Assembly: GCA_943369295.1 (NCBI GenBank)
Contig: CALRMU020000006.1
Span: 1 to 64,000 of the forward strand
DNA length: 64,000 nt
Source: JAKRSE01 sp943369295
Lineage (GTDB): Bacteria; Armatimonadota; Fimbriimonadia; Fimbriimonadales; Fimbriimonadaceae
Reading direction: 5' to 3'
Shown: piece after piece, positions 43,267 to 51,995 of the stretch
How positions within the stretch are numbered: position 1 is the first letter of the stretch
Layout: the number at the start of each line of letters is the position of its first letter
The notes under the pieces: generated by a model
What the model was told of the DNA's origin: nothing
Seen by the model: only the letters and a program-made list of their open reading frames with translations
Database searches by the model: none
Made by a program: the position numbers and the translations under genes

Positions 43267-44580
43267 ATGCAATTTCTGCGTCGAACTCCGATCCTCCTGG
43301 CGGGGTTGATGGCCCTCAGCCTGGTGCCGGCCCTGGCCCCATCTCAGGCCACTCCGCCCCCTGCAAGCACGGCCGCTGCTCCAGCCCCACCCAAGGCGCT
43401 GGATGCCGCGACGAAAAAGTCTGTGCTGGATGCCATGGAGCGGACCATCAACACGATGGCCTTCGTCCCCAACGTTGATTTCAGCAAGTGGAACGAGTTT
43501 GTCGCGGCAGAGAAGGCCAGCATCGACCGGGCGACTTCTGAAAACGATTTTGCCGCCGCTGTCAACCGAGCTCTCAACAACTTCGGCTTCAGCCACATCA
43601 CCCTTTTCCCACCCTCGTTTGGCCAGCAGCGCATGACCCAGCGAAGGGCTGGAATCGGGATCCGAATTCAGATTGAAGAAGCCGGCCTGAGAGTCGTCTC
43701 GGTCCTCAAAGAAACCCCAGCTGAAGAAGCCGGCATTCGAATGGGCGACCTGATTGTTGAATCCGATGGCAAAAAGGTGCGAAGCACCGCCGACCTGGCC
43801 GGTGAGCTGGGGCAGAAATCTCGCATCAAGCTGATTCGCGACGGCAAGGACTTGACTCTAGAAATCACTCGAGCCGAGTACAGCACTGTCATTCCTGAAT
43901 CGATTGAGTGGAAGGCGGATAAGAAGGCAGCGGTCGTTACGATTCCAACCTTCGACCAGGGTTATAGCCGCGCCAACGTGGATGCCCTGATGAAGCAGGC
44001 CATGACCGCAGACCTGCTGATTCTGGACCTCAGAAGCAACGGAGGCGGATTGGTGCTTAACCTTCAGCACCTTATGTCGTACTTCCTCGACCGCGAAACC
44101 CAGCCTCTCGGCACCTTTTTGGGCAAGCGAACGGTGGAAGATTACGAAAAGGCGACTGGCGCAAAGGCCACCGACCTGGTGAAGGTCGCAGAAAAGACCA
44201 CCGCCAAGGTAAGGCCCTTTAAAGCCGAAGGCCCCTTGTTTAAGGGCAAGGTCGCAGTTTTGGTCAACGGTGCCACGGGCAGCGCCAGCGAAATGGCCGC
44301 CGCGGCCCTGCGCGACCACCGCAGCGCTCAGGTGATTGGCAGCAAGACGGCTGGCGCAGTTCTGGCTTCCATGATGCTTCCTCTGCGTGATGGCGGCGGA
44401 TTCTGGATGCAGTTCCCCGTGACCGACTACGTGACCATCAAGGGAATCAGACTGGAAGGCAACGGAGTCACCCCTGACATGGAAGCTGAAATGCCTCGAT
44501 TCGGTGAGACTGACCAGGCTATCGCCAAGGCTCTCGCCATTCTGGGCGACGCAGCCCGTCAGCCCAACAGCAGACCGTAA
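43267..44580 (+). CDS. S41-family (C-terminal processing) peptidase with PDZ domain
   Basis: The 437-residue exported serine protease has a signal peptide (FLRRTPILLAGLMALSLV), a PDZ domain (about 115-185, LRVVSVLKETPAEEAGIRMGDLI, broken here) and the S41 catalytic domain: LLILDLRSNGGG, GATGSASEMAAAALRDH with the catalytic Ser and IGSKTAGAV with the Lys. It resembles CtpA/prc-type processing enzymes and tricorn-like family members. ATG at 43267 is chosen because it begins the signal peptide. A strong terminator follows. Confidence 0.88.
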   Translation: MQFLRRTPILLAGLMALSLVPALAPSQATPPPASTAAAPAPPKALDAATKKSVLDAMERTINTMAFVPNVDFSKWNEFVAAEKASIDRATSENDFAAAVNRALNNFGFSHITLFPPSFGQQRMTQRRAGIGIRIQIEEAGLRVVSVLKETPAEEAGIRMGDLIVESDGKKVRSTADLAGELGQKSRIKLIRDGKDLTLEITRAEYSTVIPESIEWKADKKAAVVTIPTFDQGYSRANVDALMKQAMTADLLILDLRSNGGGLVLNLQHLMSYFLDRETQPLGTFLGKRTVEDYEKATGAKATDLVKVAEKTTAKVRPFKAEGPLFKGKVAVLVNGATGSASEMAAAALRDHRSAQVIGSKTAGAVLASMMLPLRDGGGFWMQFPVTDYVTIKGIRLEGNGVTPDMEAEMPRFGETDQAIAKALAILGDAARQPNSRP

Positions 44581-44597
44581 AAGGGAAGCCGATAACG

Positions 44598-44646
44598 AAA
44601 AGTCCCCAGCCAGGTTGATCCTGGGCTGGGGACTTTCTTTTGTTTT
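44598..44646. terminator. Strong terminator after the S41 gene, possibly for both strands
   Basis: AAAGTCCCCAGCCAGG (44598-44613) pairs with CCTGGGCTGGGGACTTT (44620-44636) with one bulge, then TCTTTTGTTTTT. It lies between two converging genes. Confidence 0.9.
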
Positions 44647-44672
44647 TAGAGCTGTGGGCAGAACGAGAGCTT

Positions 44673-46793
44673 TTAGACTCCGACTGCTTCTGCCTTGCCG
44701 ATTCCGAGAATCACACCCTCGCCAGAGAGGTTGTCGTAGTCTGCTCCAGCAAAGGCTGGGACTTCGGCGACGATGTCCTCCATGATCTCGCGCGGGTTGA
44801 AGGCGGGAGTGGCGGGCCTGATGCGCAGAAGGCACTCGGTGAAGATTCTCCAAGGAGCCTTGGCGTCGCCAAGAGGCTGAAGAATCTGTCCCATCCTCTG
44901 GACCCTTCGCTCGCTTGAGGTGTAGGTGCCATCCTGTTCGGCCGGAAGAGCCATGGGCAGAACCACCGAAGCATAGTGGCAGGATTCGACCTGCTGGCTG
45001 TGAACGACCACAAGAGTCTCCACATTTTCCAAAGCCGACTGAACCAGGTCTCGATCGGCGATCTCATTGAGAGGATCGCATCCGACCAGCCAGAGGCACT
45101 TGATCTTGCCAGCAGCGGCTGCCTTAAGAATCTCGGTCGTGTTGAGACCGGCCTTGGGGTCGGCGGCTCCGCCAGGAAGAGTGTCAGGCAGGACGCCGAG
45201 TTCTTCGGCACCCTTCTGGCCAGATTCCAGAGCGAGAAGGCTGAACTTGCCTCCTTTCTCCTTGGCAGAAGTCGCCAGGGCTTCCACGGCGGCTTGGCTG
45301 GCGCCAAGCAGGCTGGAAGTGGTGAGAGTGACGAACTCAGTTTCGGCAAGGGCCGCTACCGCCTTAATCAGCTCAGCAGATGAAACACCTGTCTCCTGAG
45401 CGAGGGCTTCCACGCTGCCGCCCTGGGCGAGCAGTGTTTTAAGACCTTGGGCCAAGGCAGCTTCCTTGCCTGGCTTGTAGCGAAGAACGGCGTGAGCGAA
45501 CTGATCTGCTTCGTTTGAAGAGTGGTGAGCCACAACAACCTTGGCTTCGCTGTTGAACCAAGCCTTGCGAACCCTCAGGTAGGTGATGGGGGCTTCGTCG
45601 GCGAGGTTGGTGCCGAAGATGAGAATCGAAGAGGTGTGCTCCAGCTCGGCGATGGTCGTCTGGACCGAATCGATTCCCAGCTTGTACTCCAGCCTTTCTG
45701 ACCTAGCCTGAATAGGAAGGCCGAGTCTGTGATCAATGTTGGAGCTGCCGAATCCCTTGCGGAAGAGCTTCTGTAGTGAGTAAAGGCTTTCGTTGCTGAT
45801 GTGGCGGGGGCCAACCAGAACGGCGACTTCAGAATTCTCGCTGGCGGTCAGAATCTGCTGGTAGGCAGGACCCCATTCGGACTTCACAAAGTCATCGCCC
45901 TTTCGAATGTGGGGGCTGGTCAGCCTCTCGGGGCTGTTGTAAAAGTCGTGGCCAAACTTGGTTTTGTCGCTGGTCCACTCTTCGTTGACCGCTTCGTTGG
46001 TGCGGCCGTTGACTCTGATAAGTCTGCCACTGCGGGTATCGAACCAGATGTTCGTGCCTTCGGCAGTGACGGTGCAGATGCCGGGACGAGTTTCCAAATC
46101 CCAGGGTCGAGCGCGGAATCGATACTTGGAAGAAGTCAGGGCGCCGACAGGGCAGATTTCGATGACGTTGCCGCTGAATCGGCTTTCGAAATCGGTGAGC
46201 TGGAAGGTGGAGGGCTGCATTTCTGCGCCTCGGAACCTAAAGGCAAGCTGGGCGTCGCCAGAAATCTCTTCGGTAAACCTCACACAGCGGCCGCACTGAA
46301 TGCACCTTTCAAGGTCGAGGGTCACGTACTGGCTGAGAGGGTAGGCCTTGGGCGCGTGCCGCTTCATCTCAGTGAATCGGCTGGTGCTGGGGCCGTAGGC
46401 CAAAGTGTTGTTCTGCAGGGGGCATTCGCCGCCTCGGTCGCAGATGGGGCAGTCGAGGGGGTGGTTGATCAAAAGGAATTCAAGAACTCCCTTTCGATCT
46501 CGGTGGACCATCTCAGTATCGGTGTAGATGGCCATGCCTTCGCTGGCAGGCAGGGTGCAGCCAGCCTGGGGCTTCGGCATGCGGCGGACTGATCCATCTG
46601 GCTGGCGGAATCCCACTTCGACCAGGCACATGCGGCACATTCCCACCGGCTTCATGCGGGGGTGGTAGCAGAAAATGGGGATCTCCAGGCCGAGCCTCTT
46701 GACCGCTTCGACGATCAATTCTCCCTTGGGGACTTCAATCTCGATCTCGTTGATCGTGATTTTTACTGTCTCAATTTGGGGTGCGGCAGCCAT
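44673..46793 (-). CDS. nuoG: NADH-quinone oxidoreductase subunit G
   Basis: Peripheral-arm subunit of respiratory complex I with iron-sulfur clusters. The 706-residue protein has the 2Fe-2S domain (CYHPRMKPVGMCRMCLVEV, then CTLPASEG), the His-Cys3 cluster (HPLDCPICDRGGEC), 4Fe-4S sites CIQCGRCVRF and CPVGALTS, and a molybdopterin-oxidoreductase-like domain that is not catalytic in complex I. ATG at 46793 (MAAAPQIETVKIT) is preferred to an in-frame TTG 12 bases earlier. No other nuo gene lies beside it in this window. Confidence 0.92.
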   Translation of the reverse strand: MAAAPQIETVKITINEIEIEVPKGELIVEAVKRLGLEIPIFCYHPRMKPVGMCRMCLVEVGFRQPDGSVRRMPKPQAGCTLPASEGMAIYTDTEMVHRDRKGVLEFLLINHPLDCPICDRGGECPLQNNTLAYGPSTSRFTEMKRHAPKAYPLSQYVTLDLERCIQCGRCVRFTEEISGDAQLAFRFRGAEMQPSTFQLTDFESRFSGNVIEICPVGALTSSKYRFRARPWDLETRPGICTVTAEGTNIWFDTRSGRLIRVNGRTNEAVNEEWTSDKTKFGHDFYNSPERLTSPHIRKGDDFVKSEWGPAYQQILTASENSEVAVLVGPRHISNESLYSLQKLFRKGFGSSNIDHRLGLPIQARSERLEYKLGIDSVQTTIAELEHTSSILIFGTNLADEAPITYLRVRKAWFNSEAKVVVAHHSSNEADQFAHAVLRYKPGKEAALAQGLKTLLAQGGSVEALAQETGVSSAELIKAVAALAETEFVTLTTSSLLGASQAAVEALATSAKEKGGKFSLLALESGQKGAEELGVLPDTLPGGAADPKAGLNTTEILKAAAAGKIKCLWLVGCDPLNEIADRDLVQSALENVETLVVVHSQQVESCHYASVVLPMALPAEQDGTYTSSERRVQRMGQILQPLGDAKAPWRIFTECLLRIRPATPAFNPREIMEDIVAEVPAFAGADYDNLSGEGVILGIGKAEAVGV

Positions 46794-46912
46794 GGTGTCC
46801 AACAAAAAGCAGACTTCGTCAGCTTGACGACTTCTACGTTTGTAGAGATACCCGATTCGCAGGGTTTCTCATCGCCTAAGGCCCTCAGATGATTTGGAGA
46901 GGTGGGGTCCAG

Positions 46913-48466
46913 TTACTCTACTCTCGGTGTCATATCGTCCATGACTGCCCGACTGACAGCATCAGAAAGCTCTTTGCTCTCAAGGATCGGGTACTCGGCC
47001 GCTAGCTTGCCGGAGACTTTCCCATTGTTCTGAATCACGGAGCGGATGATTCGGTCGAGAGCGTTGTCACTCGCCTGAATGATTTGACCGAGTTTGGCGC
47101 GATTATCGTAGTGCTTCCGGAGATAAGCAGCCTCCTGCGTCATCTCCTTCTTAACAGTTTCTTCCAGAACCTTTGCAATGTAGGTCACATGCTCGGTCAG
47201 GTCCATGTATTTCCAAGCAGGCAGGGCTTGGCTATAGCCATCAAATTCAAAATTCGAAATCTCGCCATCCGGATACGTAAGCTCCTTGCCAAATCGCCAA
47301 TGACCAGAGTATTTTCTTCTGAGCACCGCTGAGAAGATGTCAAGAATACGGTCATAGGAAGCCAAATCTTTGCTGATAGTCGCAGAGATCGGAATGATCG
47401 TCGGATCTTGAGTGACTCCATCCCTTCTCAGAATGTCATTGATCATGAACCTGCTTAAGCGGCCATTTCCGTCGCAGAGGGGATGGATGTAGACAAACGC
47501 GAATGAGAGGACTGCTGATCGTACAATGGGATTTGTGCCCTTCGTCCTTTCTGCGGCTGCAGACAATCCGGACATTAATCGGGGCAGATCCTCATGGCCT
47601 GGAGCAATGTAGTGAATGACCTCTTGCATTCGAACCGTCTGCCCGACAAAGATGGGTGACTGCCTGACTCCGTAGTGAAGTGCATTCGGTCCCAGAACCT
47701 CTCTTTGGATTGCCTCTAGATCCTCTCCGAACAAATCTGACACTCGGCCAATGTGGGTCTCCATCGCTGCGGCAAACCTTTCCTCTCGACTTGGATCGTT
47801 TTCGCCTTCAATCTTGAACGAGGATTTGCTTTCTTTCACGGTCAGCCAGATTGCTGCTCTGCGGACAAGATCTGCCCCAAACTGGGTTTCCAACTCTGCA
47901 AGAGCTTCTGAAATCTCGGTTTGCCCAACAGTTGGCATGATCGAATCGCTAAAGTTCACCATTGGGCAGAGTTCGCGCGTGCCAGGCATGTTGTTCCTGA
48001 CCCGAAAACGGGGTTCGTTTTCTGCTTCAGCGGCGGTCCAGTATCTTTCAGATTCTAGGATGTCCACGTAGGGGCCGGCTTTCGTGTCAGGCACATCCAG
48101 AAAATCTCCAGTCAGCCATTCGTAAAGCCAGGCACATCGTCTCGCGTATCTGCCTGAAGGTTCTCTAAGCAGCCACTCGGTAATCTCGTTTGAACCGACG
48201 ACGGCAAACAATCGGGCAAGAAGCTCAAGGTTGATTCTCTCGTGCTTGAGCAGAAACTCTAAGTGGCCAGCCAAGTTGTTTGAGGGTGCATAACTTGCTT
48301 GATAGGTGTTGAAAAACCTGCCGTTTACTTCTCGGCGCAGGCTAGTGCTTCCGAGTTTTGAAATGTAGCGTAGGGGCTGAACAATCTCAAGTCCATACTC
48401 CTCTACTAACCAGCTTCCGCCAACCGCATCCCTACTGCGCGAGGATGCCTCAGAGGATTGATCCAT
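46913..48466 (-). CDS. Fic-domain protein (probable AMP transferase) with inhibitory motif
   Basis: Fic enzymes usually transfer AMP from ATP to a target protein. The catalytic motif IHPLCDGNGRLSR (H-P-x-x-x-G-N-G-R) is intact, and SSFKIEGE upstream fits the (S/T)-x-x-x-E-(G/N) helix that blocks the site in class II proteins, so it is self-inhibited. The protein (517 residues from ATG at 48464-48466) has a large N-terminal region and a C-terminal part after the Fic domain which may be a winged helix (SVIQNNGKVSGKLAAEYP). An ATG at 48544 would add 26 residues, but the operator-like repeats at 48498-48560 suggest that region is promoter. Confidence 0.85.
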   Translation of the reverse strand: MDQSSEASSRSRDAVGGSWLVEEYGLEIVQPLRYISKLGSTSLRREVNGRFFNTYQASYAPSNNLAGHLEFLLKHERINLELLARLFAVVGSNEITEWLLREPSGRYARRCAWLYEWLTGDFLDVPDTKAGPYVDILESERYWTAAEAENEPRFRVRNNMPGTRELCPMVNFSDSIMPTVGQTEISEALAELETQFGADLVRRAAIWLTVKESKSSFKIEGENDPSREERFAAAMETHIGRVSDLFGEDLEAIQREVLGPNALHYGVRQSPIFVGQTVRMQEVIHYIAPGHEDLPRLMSGLSAAAERTKGTNPIVRSAVLSFAFVYIHPLCDGNGRLSRFMINDILRRDGVTQDPTIIPISATISKDLASYDRILDIFSAVLRRKYSGHWRFGKELTYPDGEISNFEFDGYSQALPAWKYMDLTEHVTYIAKVLEETVKKEMTQEAAYLRKHYDNRAKLGQIIQASDNALDRIIRSVIQNNGKVSGKLAAEYPILESKELSDAVSRAVMDDMTPRVE

Positions 48467-48497
48467 GAGATTGTTGATTTTGGAGCATTTTTGATTG

Positions 48498-48560
48498 AAA
48501 ACGATCACTGAACCATGAAAACGTTCATAAAACAGGGTTTTCAAATGAAAACGTTCACGA
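48498..48560 (-). promoter_or_regulatory. Three GAACGTTTTCA-type operator repeats before the Fic gene
   Basis: On the minus strand GTGAACGTTTTCAT, ATGAACGTTTTCAT and GTGATCGTTTTCA occur in order, with starts 30 and 20 bases apart, i.e. about three and two helical turns. Their centre AACGTT is itself a palindrome. This fits a protein binding on one face of the DNA, perhaps the Fic protein's own C-terminal winged helix. Confidence 0.6.
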
Positions 48561-48673
48561 AATGGAGATCGAGTCTGTGCAGGCGAAGCGACTCAAAACG
48601 GAGTCTCAATCCTTCTTGAGGCGATTAATCAGCCTTCAGCAACTGGGCATCAAACAGACAAGACATCCGGGCG

Positions 48674-48701
48674 AAAAAAAAGGCGGAATTGCATTCCGCC
48701 T
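48674..48701 (-). terminator. Rho-independent terminator, minus strand
   Basis: AGGCGGAAT and ATTCCGCCT (48681-48689 and 48693-48701) form a perfect stem; on the minus strand it is followed by eight T. It faces away from the aldehyde dehydrogenase gene and fits the end of the RNA candidate. Confidence 0.85.
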
Positions 48702-48801
48702 GATTGAACTGCTTGTCGTCAACGTCGAACGATGCTCTTCAACGGCCCGTTTCGCGTTTACATTTCTATCATAGGCATCCAAATGTTAAGAACACACTAA
48801 G

Positions 48802-48962
48802 GCTGGGCAGGGGGTGGGCCCAAGCAGGAAAGTAAGGGACGTTCGCCTGGGAAGATGGAATCATTTTCGCCCTGCAAGGGCCATAAGTCATAGGCTGATT
48901 GCCAGAACCTATTCACTGCCTTGCAGGCGGCGGCTCAGCCCCGATCAAGGCCCCAAGCCAGC
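48802..48962 (-). ncRNA. Candidate structured RNA, possibly 6S-like
   Basis: No protein frame of interest lies here. On the minus strand, GCTGG at the 5' end pairs with CCAGC at the 3' end, and GGGG with CCCC. In the middle CCTGCAAGG pairs perfectly with CCTTGCAGG, and inside it ATAGG pairs with CCTAT. Between the outer stem and the inner hairpin lies a large open bubble. This is the layout of 6S RNA, and the bubble contains CTGAGCCG, an 8-base match to E. coli 6S RNA. TACCTT lies just before the 5' end and a terminator follows downstream at 48674-48701. The identity is an inference. Confidence 0.4.
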
Positions 48963-48980
48963 AAAAGGTAAAACACAAAA

Positions 48981-50483
48981 GTGAACGTCGGAGAGCTGAT
49001 CTACCAACTTGCCCCAGAATTTGATGACTGGGTGGGCAGCACTCTGCCCGTCTACAGCCCCATTGATGGAGAGCACATCGTCACTCTGCGGGTCGATACT
49101 GCCGATGAAGTCGATGCGAAGATCGGGCTTGCCCACAAGGCTTTTCAGACCTGGCGCGATGTCCCCGCTCCGCAAAGGGGCGAACTGGTTCGACGATTCG
49201 GCCAGGCTCTAAGGGACCACAAGGAAGAACTTGCCCAGCTTGTGACCTGGGAATGCGGAAAGATTTTGAGCGAGGGCCGAGGCGAGGTCCAAGAGATGAT
49301 CGACATCTGCGATTACGCGGTCGGACTTTCTCGCCAGCTTTACGGCCTTACCATCGCCAGCGAAAGGCCAAACCACCTGATGTCGGAAACCTGGCATCCC
49401 CTTGGTCCAATCGGGATCATCTCTGCCTTCAATTTCCCAGTCGCTGTTTGGAGCTGGAACGCGGCCCTCGCCTGGGTCTGCGGCGACACCTGCGTTTGGA
49501 AGCCCAGCGAAAAGACTCCCCTTACCGCCATTGCCTGTCACTCCCTGTTTGAGTCTGTGAGAATCGAAATGGGACTGCCAGAGGGTCTTTCAACCCTGGT
49601 CATTGGGGATCGAGCCGCAGGCGAACAGCTTGTGGATGACAAGCGGCTGGCGCTGATCTCTGCCACGGGCAGCACCCGCATGGGTCGCGAAGTCGGCCCC
49701 AAGGTCGCAGCAAGATTCGGTCGAAGCCTGCTGGAACTCGGCGGCAATAATGCCATCATCGTTACCCCTTCGGCCGATTTGGCCGTGGCTCTGCCTTCTC
49801 TCCTCTTCGGATCGGTGGGCACGGCGGGACAAAGATGCACTTCCACCCGGCGCATCATCGTCCACGAGAGCCTGGTCGAAAAGCTCTTTGCTCAGCTGGC
49901 ACAAAACTACACCATGATCGGCAGCGATAAGGTGGGCGATCCGCTCGATTCGGCCACTTTGGTCGGTCCACTGATTGATAAGGCTGCCTTTGATGGCATG
50001 CAGAAGGCAATTGAAGCAGTGCGTCCCTTCGCCTCGGCCATGGTCGGGGGAGAAAGGGTGAGGCTGGATCTAGGTGAAGGAGCCTATTACGTCAGCCCAG
50101 CCTTGGTGCTGCTGTCTAACCAGCCCGAAGTGATTCATCACGAAACCTTCGCGCCCCTGACTTACATCATCCCCTACACGACTCTCGAAGAGGCGTTGGA
50201 GATCCACAACGCTGTTCCTCAGGGACTCAGCTCCGCCATCATGACGACCGACCTTCGTGAGGCTGAGTTCTTCCGCCGCCGAAGCGATTGTGGAATCGCC
50301 AACGTCAACATCGGCACCAGCGGGGCTGAAATCGGCGGCGCCTTTGGAGGCGAAAAGGAGACTGGCGGCGGCAGAGAATCGGGTTCCGATTCCTGGCGAG
50401 CCTACATGAGGCGGCAGACTTCCACCGTCTACTACGGCACCGATAAGCCAGCTTTGGCTCAGGGTGTCAACTTCGACGTGTGA
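48981..50483 (+). CDS. Aldehyde dehydrogenase of the ALDH7 type (alpha-aminoadipic semialdehyde dehydrogenase-like)
   Basis: NAD-dependent oxidation of an aldehyde in lysine or related breakdown. The 500-residue protein has the catalytic Cys286 in GQRCTSTRR, the general-base Glu in LLELGGNNA, and at the end GGEKETGGGRESGSDSW and LAQGVNFD, which are characteristic of antiquitin/ALDH7 rather than other aldehyde dehydrogenases. It starts at GTG (48981), with AAAGGT 10 bases upstream. It is alone, divergent from the candidate RNA. Confidence 0.92.
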   Translation: MNVGELIYQLAPEFDDWVGSTLPVYSPIDGEHIVTLRVDTADEVDAKIGLAHKAFQTWRDVPAPQRGELVRRFGQALRDHKEELAQLVTWECGKILSEGRGEVQEMIDICDYAVGLSRQLYGLTIASERPNHLMSETWHPLGPIGIISAFNFPVAVWSWNAALAWVCGDTCVWKPSEKTPLTAIACHSLFESVRIEMGLPEGLSTLVIGDRAAGEQLVDDKRLALISATGSTRMGREVGPKVAARFGRSLLELGGNNAIIVTPSADLAVALPSLLFGSVGTAGQRCTSTRRIIVHESLVEKLFAQLAQNYTMIGSDKVGDPLDSATLVGPLIDKAAFDGMQKAIEAVRPFASAMVGGERVRLDLGEGAYYVSPALVLLSNQPEVIHHETFAPLTYIIPYTTLEEALEIHNAVPQGLSSAIMTTDLREAEFFRRRSDCGIANVNIGTSGAEIGGAFGGEKETGGGRESGSDSWRAYMRRQTSTVYYGTDKPALAQGVNFDV

Positions 50484-50560
50484 AGTTTGGAAACCTGATA
50501 TCGAAGTGTGTTCCGCTGTCTCTGGCGACGGAACACACTTCAGAAGGCTCTCTCAGAAAG

Positions 50561-50967
50561 GCATTGGCGTTGCCAGTGGCACTTAGTCAAGAGTTTTTGC
50601 TAAGAACCAACCTGGATCACAGTTCTGGAAAGAGAGCTTTAACCGCTTGAAGCACTCGCGCTGCCAGTGGCACGATGCCCAGTGATTGTAAAGCTTAAGT
50701 CAATGGTTTACAAGTGGCAGCCCGGCTTTGAGTCGAGCTGAGTCGCCCCGGCAATAGGTAGGACAAAAGGCATTCCTGGCTTAGCAAAGCTAAACCAGGC
50801 CACAGAAAATTGTTGAATTTTCCGGGCGAACCAGGCAAAACACGCCAGTCTTCTCACTTGGATACCTGTGCCACTGGCATCGCCAGTGCCAGCAACCTTC
50901 AAGCCTCACAACAAGCCATCACGAAGTTGACAACTGAAGTTTTGTGTGCCACTGGCATCGCCAGTGC
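50561..50967. repeat. Hairpin repeat cluster between aldehyde dehydrogenase and fabH
   Basis: The 528-base gap 50484-51011 has no gene. Type C copies lie at 50561-50582 (minus), 50652-50673 (minus), 50868-50890 (plus) and 50946-50967 (plus), all ACTGGC/GCCAGT or one-base variants next to GTGCC or GGCAC. A type B copy is at 50773-50803. The two minus copies and two plus copies point away from each other around the type B element. Confidence 0.85.
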
Positions 50968-51011
50968 TCTTCTAAGTTCTTTTAGTCAGACTTGATACGA
51001 TTGAAAGGCGA

Positions 51012-51995
51012 CTACCAGCGAATCAAGTTCGCGCCCCAGACCAATCCAGCCCCAAATCCAACGGTCATAACCAGCATTCCTGGCTTAAGCCTTCCTTCCT
51101 TCTCCGCTTCATGGAGCCCGATCGGAATAGAACCTGCGCTAGTGTTGCCGTAGCGGTCCACGTTGATAAAGACCTTTTCGGGCGGAAGATCCAGCTTATG
51201 GGCGGCGGATTCGATGATGCGGATGTTCGCCTGGTGCGGAACAAAAAGGTCGATATCTGAGGGCTGAAGTCCAGCTTTATCCAGCAGCTTCAGACAGGCA
51301 TCTCCCATGGCGTGAACTGCAAACCGGTAGACCTCGCTGCCGGCCATGTAAAGCAGGCGACGCTTCTGGTGCTCTTCCCACAGGTGGGTTGGGTAGCGGG
51401 TTCCGCCAGTTTCCAGAACGATGTGCCTGGCCCCTTCGCCATCTGAATGGAGGGTGGTTTTGATCAAGCCTCGGTCGGTGTTTTCTTGGGCTTCAAGAAT
51501 AACTGCGCCAGCGCCATCGCCGAAGAGGATGCAGGTGCCTCGGTCGGTGTAGTCAACGACTTTGCTGAGGACGTCAACACCGATAACCAGAACCTTGTTG
51601 GCTCGGCCAGTTTCAACCATGCTCGCGCCAAGGTCCATGGCGTAGATGAAGCCTGCACAGGCTGCTCCAACATCAACGGCACCAGCGTTCTTGATTCCTA
51701 AGGCGTTTTGGACGATGCAGGCGGTGGAAGGGAAGGGGTGGTCGCCGGAAACAGTTCCGACAATGACCATATCGATCTCATCAGGAGATGTCCCGCTGGC
51801 TTCCAAAGCCTGGCGGCCGGCAATGATGGAAAGGTCACTGGCTGCCTCATCGGTTGAGCAGACCCTTCTTTCGTGAATCCCTGTCCTCTGAACGATCCAC
51901 TCGTCAGAGGTTTCGACCATCTTTTCCAAGTCCTGATTGGTCAAGACTCCGGCAGGCACACCCATGCCTGTGCCAATTACAACGGCTCTTCTCAT
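51012..51995 (-). CDS. fabH: Beta-ketoacyl-ACP synthase III
   Basis: Starts fatty acid synthesis by joining acetyl-CoA (or another acyl-CoA) to malonyl-ACP. The 327-residue protein has the catalytic Cys113 in GAACAGF, His in FVPHQANIRI and Asn in RYGNTSAGS. Normal length. It overlaps the plsX stop by 4 bases, a common lipid gene order. Confidence 0.95.
   Translation of the reverse strand: MRRAVVIGTGMGVPAGVLTNQDLEKMVETSDEWIVQRTGIHERRVCSTDEAASDLSIIAGRQALEASGTSPDEIDMVIVGTVSGDHPFPSTACIVQNALGIKNAGAVDVGAACAGFIYAMDLGASMVETGRANKVLVIGVDVLSKVVDYTDRGTCILFGDGAGAVILEAQENTDRGLIKTTLHSDGEGARHIVLETGGTRYPTHLWEEHQKRRLLYMAGSEVYRFAVHAMGDACLKLLDKAGLQPSDIDLFVPHQANIRIIESAAHKLDLPPEKVFINVDRYGNTSAGSIPIGLHEAEKEGRLKPGMLVMTVGFGAGLVWGANLIRW

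Noticed and set aside
43858..44853. A 331-codon minus-strand frame across the S41 gene
   Set aside because: It is antisense to a protease with intact catalytic motifs and crosses the strong terminator at 44598-44646.
45801..46592. A 263-codon plus-strand frame across nuoG
   Set aside because: It is antisense to conserved cysteine clusters of nuoG and has no family resemblance.
48562..48774. A 70-codon plus-strand frame beside the Fic gene
   Set aside because: It spans the minus-strand terminator at 48674-48701 and has no recognisable feature.
48802..48962. tmRNA or SRP RNA as identity for the RNA candidate
   Set aside because: No tRNA-like end, tag reading frame or SRP GGAA-tetraloop motif is visible.
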